64,000 nucleotides of DNA from Pseudomonas knackmussii B13 (GTDB lineage: Bacteria; Pseudomonadota; Gammaproteobacteria; Pseudomonadales; Pseudomonadaceae): contig NZ_HG322950.1 in the NCBI RefSeq assembly GCF_000689415.1, forward strand, positions 1,488,001-1,552,000, given 5' to 3'. A model generated the notes under the pieces. It searched no databases and was not told where the DNA came from. It saw only the letters and a program-made list of their open reading frames with translations. Positions within the stretch are counted from its first letter, which is position 1. Every line of letters begins with the position of its first letter. Of this stretch, positions 8,094-16,835 are shown one piece after another. A program made the position numbers and the translations under genes.

Positions 8094-10400
8094 TCACTCC
8101 GGGTTTCGCGCGGCCAGCGCGCTTTCCGCCGCTGCCAGGCGCTCGCGCGCGGCATTCAGGCGGGGTTCGTCGGCGCCTTCGCGCTCGAGTTTCTTAAGGT
8201 CGGCGCGGGCGTAGGCCAGTTCGGTCTTGAGCGCGCGGGTTTCGTTATCCACAGGGCGCTTGTCGATGCGCTGCAGGTCCGGCGCCGGCTTGCCGCTGGC
8301 GTCCTCGGCGGCGTGCAGTTGCTGTTCGGCCTCTTTCAGCGCTGCTCGCAGTGGCTCCAGTTCAGCTTCGTCGGCACCGGCCTGCTCGGCTTTCTTCAGC
8401 TCGGCGCGGCGGGTCGCCAGGGCGATCTTGGCCTTCTTCAACAGTGCCATGCCGTCACCGGCGGTTTGCGGTTCCGGCGCGGGGGCTGCTTGCAGCTGCG
8501 CCAGGTGCCGATCGGCCTGGTCGGCGGCTTCACGCAGTTGCGCCAGGGTGGCCTGCTGCTGCTCGTCGGGCGTATCGCCGAAGGCCTTCTCCGACTTCTT
8601 CAACTGGGCGCGGGTCATGGCGGCGTCGATCTTCGCCTTCTTCAGCGCCGCATCATCCGTTGCCGGAGCGACAGGTGCGATAGGCGCCGCCGCGACCTCG
8701 GCTTTCTCCGCCGCTTCCAGCGCCAGGCGGGCCTGTTCGGCGGCCTGGCGCAGTGATTCGACCTGGGCGCGCAGTGCTTCGCTGTCGTGGGCGGCCAGTT
8801 GCTTCTCGGCCTTCTGCAGGGCGACGCGGGCCATGCTGGCGTCGATCTTGAGCTTCTTCAGGTCGGCGCCGGCGTTGCCCACGGCCTTTTCCGACTTCAC
8901 CCGCTCAATGGCCGATTGCGGCGCTTCGGCGACCGGAGCAGCGGCCTGGCTTTCGCGTAAACGCGCGGCGCGCTCCAGGCGCGCCTGGCGTTCCTCCGCC
9001 TTGCGCGCTTCCTCGTGGCGCAGGCGCTCCTGGCGCTGCTCGAAGCGCAGGCGCGAATGTTCCGCCTTCTGCTGTTTCAGCTGCAGCTCGCGGATATCCG
9101 CCTTGGCTGCGCGGTAGTACTGCACCAGCGGGATGCTTGAAGGGCAGACGTAAGCGCAGGCGCCGCATTCGATGCAGTCGAACAGGTTGTGCGCCTGCAG
9201 TTGCTCGTGGTCCTCGCCCTTGGCGAAGAAGTGCAGCTGCTGCGGCAGCAGGCTGGCCGGGCAGACCTGGGCACAGTCGCCACAACGGATGCACGGCAGC
9301 GCCGGCGGCGGAGGCGGCAGCTCGCTGGCGCTGGCGGCCAGCAGGCAGTTGGCGGTCTTGATCAGCGGTGCCTGCGCATCGCTCAGAGTGACGCCCATCA
9401 GCGGGCCGCCCATGATCAGGCGGTCCAGTTTCGCGCGATCGAGGCCGGCGAATTCCAGCAATTCGCCGATGGGTGTGCCGAGCAGCGCCTCGACGTTCAT
9501 TGGCCGCGTCAGAGCCTCGCCGGTCAGGGTGGTGAGGCGCGAGATCAGCGGGCGCCCGAGCAACACTGCGTCGCGCACGGCCACGGCAGTGCCGACGTTG
9601 ACGCAGACCATGCCGATGCCCGCCGGCAGGCCGCCGCTGGGCACTTCGCGGCCGGTGAGCAGGAGGATCAGCTGGCGCTCGCCGCCGGAGGGGTATTTGG
9701 TCGGCACCACCCGCAGTTCGAAAGGCCGTTCGCCTATGGCCTGGCGCAGCGCTTCTATTGCTTGCGGCTTGTCGTCCTCGATGCCGATCAGTACCTGCGG
9801 CGGCTGCAGCAGGTGGGCGAGGATCTCGATGCCCTCGACCAGCTCGACGGCGCGCTCGCGCATCAGCATGTCGTCGGCGCTGATGTAGGGCTCGCACTCG
9901 GCGCCGTTGATCACCAGCGTGTGCAGGTCTTCAGCGGCACGCGCGGCAAGCTTGGCCGCGGTGGGGAAGCCCGCTCCGCCAAGTCCGGTGATGCCCGCGG
10001 CGCGGATGCGTTCGAGCAGCGCGGCGGGCGATTCCTGGCGGTAGTCCGGGCAGGGATCCAGTTCGACCCATTCGTCCCGGCCGTCGGCGTCGATGACGAT
10101 GGCCTCGGCCAGCAGGCCGGAAGGGTGTGGATAAGGTTGCTCGCCGATGGCCACCACGGTGCCGGAGGTGGGCGCGTGTACGGCGGCGCTGATGGCGCTG
10201 CCGGGGAGGGCGATGCACTGGCCCTTGCGTACGTACTCGCCGACTCCCACGCAGGGCAGGGCCGGTGCGCCGGTGTGCTGCTGCAGCGGCAGGATCAGCC
10301 GGGCCGGTAGCGGCGCGCGAATGCTTGGGGCGGCGGTGGACTGCTGCTTGTTGGCCGGCAGGTGCAGGCCGCCGGGGAAGTCCCAGACCTTGGCGTTCAT
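8094..10400 (-). CDS. rnfC: Rnf complex subunit C with long repeat extension
   Basis: RnfC is the peripheral NADH/FMN-binding, Fe-S subunit that passes electrons to the membrane. The first 460 residues of this 768-aa protein are a normal RnfC, with the Gly-rich GITGLGGAGFPTAAKL FMN-binding loop and two ferredoxin-type motifs, CIRCGDCAQVCP near residue 370 and CIECGACAYVCP near 409. The rest is a charged coiled-coil region with about four imperfect repeats of LKKxKIxxxxxRxxLKKxEK, separated by Ala/Pro linkers. The start at 10400 overlaps the rnfB stop as ATGA. RnfC tails vary strongly between species. Confidence 0.95.
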   Translation of the reverse strand: MNAKVWDFPGGLHLPANKQQSTAAPSIRAPLPARLILPLQQHTGAPALPCVGVGEYVRKGQCIALPGSAISAAVHAPTSGTVVAIGEQPYPHPSGLLAEAIVIDADGRDEWVELDPCPDYRQESPAALLERIRAAGITGLGGAGFPTAAKLAARAAEDLHTLVINGAECEPYISADDMLMRERAVELVEGIEILAHLLQPPQVLIGIEDDKPQAIEALRQAIGERPFELRVVPTKYPSGGERQLILLLTGREVPSGGLPAGIGMVCVNVGTAVAVRDAVLLGRPLISRLTTLTGEALTRPMNVEALLGTPIGELLEFAGLDRAKLDRLIMGGPLMGVTLSDAQAPLIKTANCLLAASASELPPPPPALPCIRCGDCAQVCPASLLPQQLHFFAKGEDHEQLQAHNLFDCIECGACAYVCPSSIPLVQYYRAAKADIRELQLKQQKAEHSRLRFEQRQERLRHEEARKAEERQARLERAARLRESQAAAPVAEAPQSAIERVKSEKAVGNAGADLKKLKIDASMARVALQKAEKQLAAHDSEALRAQVESLRQAAEQARLALEAAEKAEVAAAPIAPVAPATDDAALKKAKIDAAMTRAQLKKSEKAFGDTPDEQQQATLAQLREAADQADRHLAQLQAAPAPEPQTAGDGMALLKKAKIALATRRAELKKAEQAGADEAELEPLRAALKEAEQQLHAAEDASGKPAPDLQRIDKRPVDNETRALKTELAYARADLKKLEREGADEPRLNAARERLAAAESALAARNPE
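8097..8864 (-). repeat. Repeat-coding segment of rnfC
   Basis: This stretch encodes about 255 C-terminal RnfC residues with about four related 20-25 residue units. Their cores read LKKLKIDASMARVALQKAEK, LKKAKIDAAMTRAQLKKSEK, LKKAKIALATRRAELKKAEQ and LKTELAYARADLKKLERE. Confidence 0.75.
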
Positions 10401-10963
10401 GCCGCCTGCTCCCGGTCGCTGGCGATCAGGCGTGCCGCCGGCAGCGGCCACTTCCATTCGCGTACGCCGACTTCCAGGTCACGCATCTCGATGCAGTCCA
10501 CCGGACAGGGCTCGACGCACAGGTCGCAGCCGGTGCACTCGTCGGCGATCACCGTGTGCATCAGGCGCGCCGCGCCGACGATGGCGTCCACCGGGCAGGC
10601 CTGGATGCACTTGGTGCAGCCGATGCATTCGACTTCACGGATGTAGGCCACGCACGGCGGGGTTTCTGCCGGGGCATCCAGGGGCGGAGCCTCGATGTCG
10701 AACAGGTCGGCGAGGGCGGCGATGGTGGCGGCGCCGCCGGGCGGGCACTTGTTGATCGCGTCGCCCTGGGCGATGGCCTCGGCGTAGGGCTTGCAGCCGG
10801 GGTAGCCGCACTGGCCGCACTGGGTCTGCGGCAGCAGGGCGTTGACCTGCTCGGCGATGGGGTCGCCCTCGACCTTGAAGCGCACCGCGGCGAAGCCCAG
10901 CAGCGCGCCGCTGGCCAGGCACATGAGCAGCAGAACGCCGATCGAGAGCAGCACCGTGGTCAT
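10397..10963 (-). CDS. rnfB: Rnf complex subunit B (Fe-S)
   Basis: RnfB is the ferredoxin-accepting Fe-S subunit. The 188-residue protein has an N-terminal membrane helix, a CGQCGYPGCKPYAEAI four-cysteine cluster site (Cys49, 52, 57, with a later Cys74), and two ferredoxin motifs, CIGCTKCIQACP and CTGCDLCVEPCP. It overlaps both rnfA and rnfC by four bases. Confidence 0.96.
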   Translation of the reverse strand: MTTVLLSIGVLLLMCLASGALLGFAAVRFKVEGDPIAEQVNALLPQTQCGQCGYPGCKPYAEAIAQGDAINKCPPGGAATIAALADLFDIEAPPLDAPAETPPCVAYIREVECIGCTKCIQACPVDAIVGAARLMHTVIADECTGCDLCVEPCPVDCIEMRDLEVGVREWKWPLPAARLIASDREQAA

Positions 10964-11544
10964 AGCTTGATCAGCCCGGTGAAGCCCATGAAGGCCAGGG
11001 ACATCAGGCCGGCGGTGATCATGCCGATGGCCGCGCCCTGGAACGGCTCGGGCACGTCGGCGAGGGCAATTCGCTCGCGCATGGCAGCGAACAGCACCAG
11101 CACCAGGGAGAAGCCCAGGCCGGCGCCGAAGCCCTGCATGGTCGACTGGAGGAAGCCGAACTCGGGCTTGTTGGCATTGAGCAGGGCGACGCCGAGGACG
11201 ATGCAGTTGGTGGTGATCAGCGGCAGGAAGATGCCCAGCACGCGATACAGCAGCGGGCTGGTCTTGCGCACCAGCAACTCGGTGAACTGCACCACCACGG
11301 CGATCACCAGGATGAAGCCGATGGTGCGCAGGAACTCCAGGTCGAGCGGGCGCAGCACGTAGCGCTGCAGGATGTAGCTGCAGACCGACGCCAGGGTCAG
11401 GACGAAGGTGGTGGCGAGGGCCAGGCCGATGGCGGTCTCGATCTTGCGCGAGACGCCCATGAACGGGCAGAGGCCGAGGAACTGCACCAGCACGAAGTTG
11501 TTGACCAGGATGGCGCTGACCAGGATCAGGGCGAGTTCGGTCAT
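10960..11544 (-). CDS. rnfA: Rnf complex subunit A
   Basis: RnfA is the first gene of the operon and encodes a six-helix membrane subunit homologous to RnfE. The 194-residue length fits the family. The motifs FVLVQFLGLCPFMGVS and TTNCIVLGVALL are the two symmetry-related segments thought to hold a cluster with RnfE. I chose the ATG at 11544 by homology to the family N-terminus MTELALIL. The promoter should lie in the 200-bp divergent gap before the plus-strand gene at 11744. Confidence 0.96.
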   Translation of the reverse strand: MTELALILVSAILVNNFVLVQFLGLCPFMGVSRKIETAIGLALATTFVLTLASVCSYILQRYVLRPLDLEFLRTIGFILVIAVVVQFTELLVRKTSPLLYRVLGIFLPLITTNCIVLGVALLNANKPEFGFLQSTMQGFGAGLGFSLVLVLFAAMRERIALADVPEPFQGAAIGMITAGLMSLAFMGFTGLIKL

Positions 11545-11743
11545 CGAGGCTACCGTCTCATGCAGGCTGGGCCGGAAAAGGGGGCGCACATTATCGGGAA
11601 GCCGCCGTGGCGGCTCAAGCCGTGATGCCGCTTTCATTGCTCTGGATTCAGGGTAGTGCAGGTTCGGCGAAGGCCGATGCCGTCGCGGCGAGCGGCTTCT
11701 AGACTCCAGGGGAATGCGCGATTGCCCGGCAACGGGAGGTCAT

Positions 11744-12565
11744 ATGATCAAGCTCAAAACTGTCGGAACGGCTGTGACGGTCGTCGCCGCCCTCGTCGGC
11801 TGCGGGTTGAGCCTCTGGCAGGCTTACGAAGGGCGCAAGGACCGCCAGTTCGACACGGCCATGGTGCTCAAGGAGGCCAAGAGCAAGAGCTTCGCGGCGG
11901 AGATCGCCAGCTACGAGAAGGCGACGGACAAGAGCGGGCTCGACCAGGTGATTGCCCAGCAGCAGAAATTTGAGCACGGCTGGCGCGACGAGCAGGACCT
12001 GCAGCGGCTGCTCAAGCCAGTTCTGGAGCAGACCGCCACCAGCCTGCCGGCGGATCTGCAGGCGCGGGTGGCGATGATCCTGGCGCGCAACCGCGACAAC
12101 GACCAGTTCGACCCCGGCTACATCCTGCTGGGCGCGGCCTACCTGGTGACCCAGGACTACAACAACGCCAAGGAATACCTGGGCCTGGCCCGCGGCAGCG
12201 GCGACGACCCACCCGCCAGCGCCCTCCTGGCGGCGGCGCTTTCACGCTTGTCGCAGCAGGCGCCGACGCCCATCGAGCGGCAGCAGCTGCAGCGTTCGGC
12301 TCTGCAGAGCTTCCAGCAGGCGTTACAAGCCGCCGGCTGGGACGCGAAACAGGGCTGGACCTTGGGCCTGTTCAAGGGCGACAAGAGCGCCGATGCGGCC
12401 CGCGATCTGGCTGCCTTCAGCTTCAGCGACAAGTCGCTGCACGAAGTGGTCAAGGACGATCCGGCCTACAAGGCGCTGATCGAAAAGTGGGGCGGGGAGG
12501 GCCGCAAGGAGGCGATGCTGGTGCCCCAGGGCGAGCAGCCATGGGACAAGAAGACCCAGCAGTAA
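11744..12565 (+). CDS. Unrecognised protein with N-terminal membrane anchor
   Basis: I do not recognise this 273-residue protein. It begins with a hydrophobic segment (about residues 8-25) that ends in ALVGCG, so it is either a single membrane anchor or a lipoprotein signal with an atypical lipobox. The remainder is helical, Ala/Gln/Leu-rich and soluble, with segments such as GYILLGAAYLVTQDYNNAKE that resemble a tetratricopeptide hairpin. A clear GGGAGG site precedes the ATG. It is divergent from the rnf operon and converges on the yjfL-like gene, eight bases away. Confidence 0.7.
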   Translation: MIKLKTVGTAVTVVAALVGCGLSLWQAYEGRKDRQFDTAMVLKEAKSKSFAAEIASYEKATDKSGLDQVIAQQQKFEHGWRDEQDLQRLLKPVLEQTATSLPADLQARVAMILARNRDNDQFDPGYILLGAAYLVTQDYNNAKEYLGLARGSGDDPPASALLAAALSRLSQQAPTPIERQQLQRSALQSFQQALQAAGWDAKQGWTLGLFKGDKSADAARDLAAFSFSDKSLHEVVKDDPAYKALIEKWGGEGRKEAMLVPQGEQPWDKKTQQ

Positions 12566-12572
12566 CTGCCGC

Positions 12573-12971
12573 TCAGTAGACCATACAGGCGGCGTTGAGC
12601 AGGCCGACGCACAGCGAGCAGCCGCCCAGCAGCACGCCGTGGGCCTGGGTGTTGTTGGCGATGCCTTCCTTGAGCTCCGGCACCAGACGCGCGATGCCAA
12701 GGTAGACCAGCGCCTGCACCAGCAGGGCGATCAGTCCCCAGAGCAGCATGTCGCGCAGGTTGACGCTGTTGGCGATCGCACTCGCCAGCGGCAGGGCAAA
12801 GCCGAGCAGCGCGCCGACCAATGCGGTTGCGGCGCTGAGGTTGCCCTCTCGGATCAGGCGGATCTCGGCGTAGGGCGTCAGGCGGATGTAGAGGATGGCG
12901 AACAGGCCGAACAGGGCGATGGCGGTGGCTAGGTAGACAACGAAGTTCGGCAGGGTGTGCAGCAGGTCCAT
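12573..12971 (-). CDS. DUF350 (YjfL-type) membrane protein
   Basis: This 132-residue protein has four hydrophobic helices and the DUF350 pattern: an FAILYIRLTPYAEIRLIREGN loop, then AALVGALLGFALPLA. DUF350 proteins usually sit in operons with DUF1190 and glutathionylspermidine-synthase-like genes (yjfL-yjfM-yjfC in E. coli), and the same order is seen here reading 14464 to 12573. The biochemical role is unknown. Confidence 0.85.
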   Translation of the reverse strand: MDLLHTLPNFVVYLATAIALFGLFAILYIRLTPYAEIRLIREGNLSAATALVGALLGFALPLASAIANSVNLRDMLLWGLIALLVQALVYLGIARLVPELKEGIANNTQAHGVLLGGCSLCVGLLNAACMVY

Positions 12972-13013
12972 GTGGGGCTCCCTCGCGCCCGGCAGGTAGC
13001 CGGCGCCGTTGAT

Positions 13014-14133
13014 TCAGTCGATGAAGTAGTGCGGCACGAAGCGGCTGCTGTCGCGGGTGATGGGGCTGGCGTCCTCGCGGATGCCCAGCCCGGCGGCCTG
13101 GCCGCCGATCATCCAGCAGCCGAGCACCGCGTGGTTGCCGTCGTACTCGGCCAGCGGCGCGAAGCCCTGGTAGATGCAGGGTGCGTCTGCGTGCGGGCCG
13201 TCGCTTTCCAGGCGCAGGTCCCCGGCGACGATGCGGATGTTCTCGCCCTCGCGCGAATACAGCGGCTTGCGCACGTAGGCGCCGGGCAGGTCGTTCTGGA
13301 AGCTCGCCGGCAGCAGGTTCGGGTGGCCGGGGTTGAGCTGCCAGAGGATCGGCAACATGGCCTTGCTCGACAGCAGCAGCTTCCACGCGGGCTCCAGGAA
13401 GCGGATGCCGCTGCTGTCGACGAAGCGGCCGAAGTCGTCCTGCAGCAACCATTCCCAGGGGTAGAGCTTGAAACAGTGGCTGATGTCCTGTTCGTACTGG
13501 TCGACGAAGCGCCCGCGCCCGGCGTGGTGGCCGATGAATTCGAGCGGCAGGTAGCGCGTAGACAGGCCTGCCTGGCGCGCGGTGTCCTGCAAGTAGAGGA
13601 CGTTGCCGGTGTCTTCTTCGTGGCCGTCGATGGCGCTGAAGTGCAGCAGCGAGCCTGGGTCGAGCGAACGCCAGTGTTCGATCAGCTTTTCGTGCAGCGA
13701 GTTGAACTGGTCGGCCTCCGGCTTCACCTCGTTCAGCCAGTGCCATTGCACGACGCTGGCTTCGAGCAGGCCGGTCGGGGTGTCGGCGTTGTATTCCAGC
13801 AACTTGGGCTGGCCCTGGCCGTTCCAGGAAAAGTCGAAGCGCCCGTAGAGGCTGGGGTCCTGGCGCTTCCAAGAGCGCACGACTTCCTCGATGGCGCTTT
13901 CCGGCAGGGCGAAGGGGGCGAAGTGGCGGTGTTCGATCAACCCAGGCCGCCGCTTCCAGGTAGCGCTGGTGCAGGTCTTCGCTGGCCGCCTCGAGCGTCT
14001 CGATCTGTTCGAGGCTGAATTCATAGGCCACGGACTCGTCCCAGTAGAGGCCGTCGATGCTGTGGAAGGTGAAGCCGACCGCTTCGCAACGCTCGCGCCA
14101 GTCGGGGCGCGGCGGCATGGCGAGGCGCCGCAT
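13014..14133 (-). pseudogene. Glutathionylspermidine synthase-like protein (YjfC), frameshifted
   Basis: These are ATP-grasp ligases of the preATP-grasp/GspS C-terminal family; the substrate for YjfC proteins is unknown. Residues 1-69 read MRRLAMPPRPDWRERC...RYLEAAAW in one frame. The rest, from IEHRHFAPFALPES to the end, including LLEYNADTPTGLLEA, YVRKPLYSREGENI and GCWMIGGQAAGLGIRED, reads in another. Removing one A from the AA at 13939-13940 (coding-strand GGTTGA to GGTGA) gives a continuous 372-aa protein of normal family length. The ATG at 14133 overlaps the upstream gene's restored stop as TGATG. This may be a sequencing error rather than a true pseudogene. Confidence 0.85.
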
Positions 14134-14464
14134 CAGCCGCCCCCGGAGAAGCGGGCGCCGGACGAGCCGAAGCCGCCACGGGAGATCATCTGCCGGGACT
14201 GCACCTGGAAGCTCTGCGCGGTGCGCGGGCGCGAGCCTTCCTCGTAACTGGGGCCGCGATAGCGGCTGGCCCCCTGCCATAGCTGCCGCTGGAACCACCG
14301 GAGCTGTCGGAATCGTCTGGCTGGCAGGCGTTGGGCGTAGTGCCCCAGTCCTTCAGGCAGTCTTCCTGGCTGGCGTATTGATCGCGATAGACCGGGTTGT
14401 GGTGAAGCATGGCCACTACCACGCTGCCGGTCAGCAGGGTGACGACGACTTCGGATTTCTTCAT
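14133..14464 (-). pseudogene. DUF1190 (YjfM/YgiB-type) protein, frameshifted
   Basis: The start, MKKSEVVVTLLTGSVVV, is a signal or anchor segment followed by NPVYRDQYASQEDCLKDWG, typical of DUF1190. After SSGSYGRG the frame is lost. Adding one C to the C5 run at 14270-14274 (a sixth G on the coding strand) restores RYRGPSYEEGSRPRT...GARFSGGG, giving 110 residues that stop exactly as TGATG over the start of the yjfC-like gene. The exact fit of the restored end supports a single-base deletion, real or technical. The function is unknown; it is an envelope protein by signal. Confidence 0.78.
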
Positions 14465-14585
14465 GTCCGGCAAGCCGGAGCGGAGTGCTGGAAGCGGGGC
14501 ATCGGCAGGTCCTTGTGCGCGGTGGGCGTCCGTGAAGCGCGACGAGTCTAGCGAGGCGCCCGTTGTGAATAAAGGCCCGGAAACG

Positions 14586-14613
14586 ACAACGCCGGCCCTG
14601 GGGCCGGCGTTGT
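14586..14613 (-). terminator. Terminator-like hairpin after metG
   Basis: A perfect 12-bp GC-rich stem (14586-14597 with 14602-14613) and a 4-base loop lie 16 bases past the metG stop. On the minus strand it is followed by a modest CGTTT tract. Confidence 0.7.
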
Positions 14614-14628
14614 TCGGGAGGCTGGCGC

Positions 14629-16662
14629 TTACTTCACGCGCTGGCCCGGCTTGGCGCCGCTGTCGGGGCTGAGCAGGTAGATTTCTTCCCCGCCCGGGCC
14701 GGCGGCCAGGACCATGCCTTCGGAGATGCCGAACTTCATCTTGCGCGGCGCGAGGTTTGCCACGTAGAGGGTCAGGCGGCCTTCGAGCTTGCTCGGGTCC
14801 GGGTAGGCGCTCTTGATGCCGGAGAACACGTTGCGCTTCTCGTCACCGATATCCAGGGACAGGCGCAGCAGCTTGTCGGCGCCTTCGACGAACTCGCACT
14901 TCTCGATCAGCGCGATGCGCAGGTCGACGGCGGCGAAGGCGTCGAAGTTGATCTCCGCGGCCAGCGGGTCCTTGGTCAGTTCGCCATTGCCTTTGGGCTG
15001 GTTGGCGGCGGCGAGGTCTTCCTTGGAGGCTTCGATCATGGCTTCGATTTTCGCGGGCTCGATACGGGTCATCAGCGGGTTGAACGGGTTCAGTTGGTGG
15101 TTGGCCAGCAGTTGCTCGTGGTCGCTCCACTTCAGCGGGGCGACGTTGAGGAAGGCTTCGGCGGCTTCGGCGAGCTTCGGCAGTACCGGCTTGAGGAAGA
15201 TCACCAATTGGCGGAACAGGTTGACGCCCAGGGCGCACACGGCCTGGACCTCGTCCTGCTTGCCTTCCTGCTTGGCCAGGGCCCACGGGGCCTTCTCGGC
15301 GATCCAGGCGTTGGCCTGGTCGGCCAGGGCCATGATCTCGCGCATGGCGCGACCGAAGTCGCGGCCTTCATAGGCGGCGGCGATGCTCGGGGCGGCGGTC
15401 TTGAAGGCTTCGCTCAGCTCCGGCGCCGGGTTGGCGTCGACCAGCACGCCGGCATTGCCCTTGTGGATGAAGCCGGCGCAACGGCTGGCGATGTTGACGA
15501 CTTTGCCGACCAGGTCGGAGTTGACCTTCTGCACGAAGTCCTCGAGGTTCAGGTCGAGGTCGTCGACGCCGCGGCCGAGCTTGGAGGCGTAGTAGTAGCG
15601 CAGGTATTCCGGGTTCAGGTGGTCCAGGTAGGTGCGCGCCTTGACGAAGGTGCCGCGCGACTTGGACATCTTCTGCCCGTTGACGGTCAGGTAGCCGTGC
15701 ACGTTCAGCGCGGTCGGCTTGCGGTAGCCGGCGCCTTCGAGCATGGCCGGCCAGAACAGCGCGTGGAAGTTGACGATGTCCTTGCCGATGAAGTGGTACA
15801 GCTCGGCCTTGGAGTCCTGCTTCCAGAACGCGTCGAAGTCCAGCTCCGGACGGCGCGCGCAGAGGTTCTTGAAGCTGGCCATGTAGCCGATGGGGGCGTC
15901 GAGCCAGACGTAGAAGTACTTGCCCGGGGCGTCGGGGATCTCGAAGCCGAAGTAGGGCGCGTCACGGCTGATGTCCCACTCCTGCAGGCCGGCGTCCAGC
16001 CACTCGGCGATCTTGTTGGCCACCGATTCCTGCAGGGCACCGCTGCGGGTCCACTGCTTGAGCATGGCGTCGAAGTCGGGGAGCTTGAAGAAGTAGTGCA
16101 GCGATTCCTTGAGCACCGGGGTGGCGCCGGAGATCGCCGATTTCGGGTCTTTCAGCTCGGTCGGCGAGTAGGTCGCGCCGCAGGACTCGCAGTTGTCGCC
16201 GTACTGGTCGGCGGTGCCGCACTTCGGGCAGGTGCCCTTGATGAAGCGGTCGGCCAGGAACATCTGCTTTTCCGGGTCGAAGTACTGGGTCACCGGACGG
16301 GTGGCGATGTGCCCGGCCTCGCGCAGCGCGGTGTAGATCGACGAGGACAGCTCGCGGTTCTCTTCCGAGTGGGTCGAGTGGTAGTTGTCGAAGTCCACCA
16401 GGAATTCGGCGAAGTCGGCCATGTGCTCGGCGCGCACGCCGTCGATCAGTTGTTCCGAGGTGATCCCTTCGCGCTCGGCGCGCAGCATGATGGCCGAGCC
16501 GTGGGCGTCGTCCGCGCAGACGTACACCGCCTGGTTGCCGCGCATCTTCTGGAAGCGCACCCAGATGTCGGTCTGGATGTATTCCAGCATGTGGCCCAGG
16601 TGGATGGAGCCGTTGGCGTAGGGCAGGGCGCTGGTGACGAGGATCTGGCGGTTTTCGGACAT
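14629..16662 (-). CDS. metG: Methionyl-tRNA synthetase
   Basis: MetRS charges tRNA-Met. The 677-residue protein has the class I HIGH motif as HLGH (21-24), a zinc knuckle with Cys145, 148, 158 and 161, KMSKS at 331-335, and a C-terminal EMAP-II-like tRNA-binding domain (about 575-677, VDLRIALIEKCEFV...). This is the full-length dimeric bacterial form. It is divergent from the Mrp/ApbC gene, as in many gammaproteobacteria. Confidence 0.98.
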   Translation of the reverse strand: MSENRQILVTSALPYANGSIHLGHMLEYIQTDIWVRFQKMRGNQAVYVCADDAHGSAIMLRAEREGITSEQLIDGVRAEHMADFAEFLVDFDNYHSTHSEENRELSSSIYTALREAGHIATRPVTQYFDPEKQMFLADRFIKGTCPKCGTADQYGDNCESCGATYSPTELKDPKSAISGATPVLKESLHYFFKLPDFDAMLKQWTRSGALQESVANKIAEWLDAGLQEWDISRDAPYFGFEIPDAPGKYFYVWLDAPIGYMASFKNLCARRPELDFDAFWKQDSKAELYHFIGKDIVNFHALFWPAMLEGAGYRKPTALNVHGYLTVNGQKMSKSRGTFVKARTYLDHLNPEYLRYYYASKLGRGVDDLDLNLEDFVQKVNSDLVGKVVNIASRCAGFIHKGNAGVLVDANPAPELSEAFKTAAPSIAAAYEGRDFGRAMREIMALADQANAWIAEKAPWALAKQEGKQDEVQAVCALGVNLFRQLVIFLKPVLPKLAEAAEAFLNVAPLKWSDHEQLLANHQLNPFNPLMTRIEPAKIEAMIEASKEDLAAANQPKGNGELTKDPLAAEINFDAFAAVDLRIALIEKCEFVEGADKLLRLSLDIGDEKRNVFSGIKSAYPDPSKLEGRLTLYVANLAPRKMKFGISEGMVLAAGPGGEEIYLLSPDSGAKPGQRVK

Positions 16663-16763
16663 GGTGGTCAGGCCGTGGCGGTAAATCGAGGGAAGTCGGC
16701 AACTATATAGGCGCGGGACATTTTTTTCACCCGCGAAGGTCCCCGACGGCCTCCTCGCGGTTG

Positions 16764-16786
16764 TTCGCGAGCAAGCGCGCGCCTAC
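16764..16786. repeat. Degenerate half of a REP element
   Basis: TTCGCGAGCAAG...GCGCCTAC matches the right arm of the REP palindromes at 38121 and 46204 with a few mismatches. It lies in the metG/mrp divergent gap, and the left arm is not recognisable. Confidence 0.55.
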
Positions 16787-16835
16787 AGCGTTAAGATGCC
16801 CGCCTATTGTGCTCAGTCTTTTTTCGGGAGAACCC

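Noticed and set aside
12466..14298. A 610-codon minus-strand frame spanning the yjfC-like gene
   Set aside because: Only the segment near 14133-13940 is real coding sequence (the N-terminus of the frameshifted gene). The remainder is out of frame with the ATP-grasp protein.
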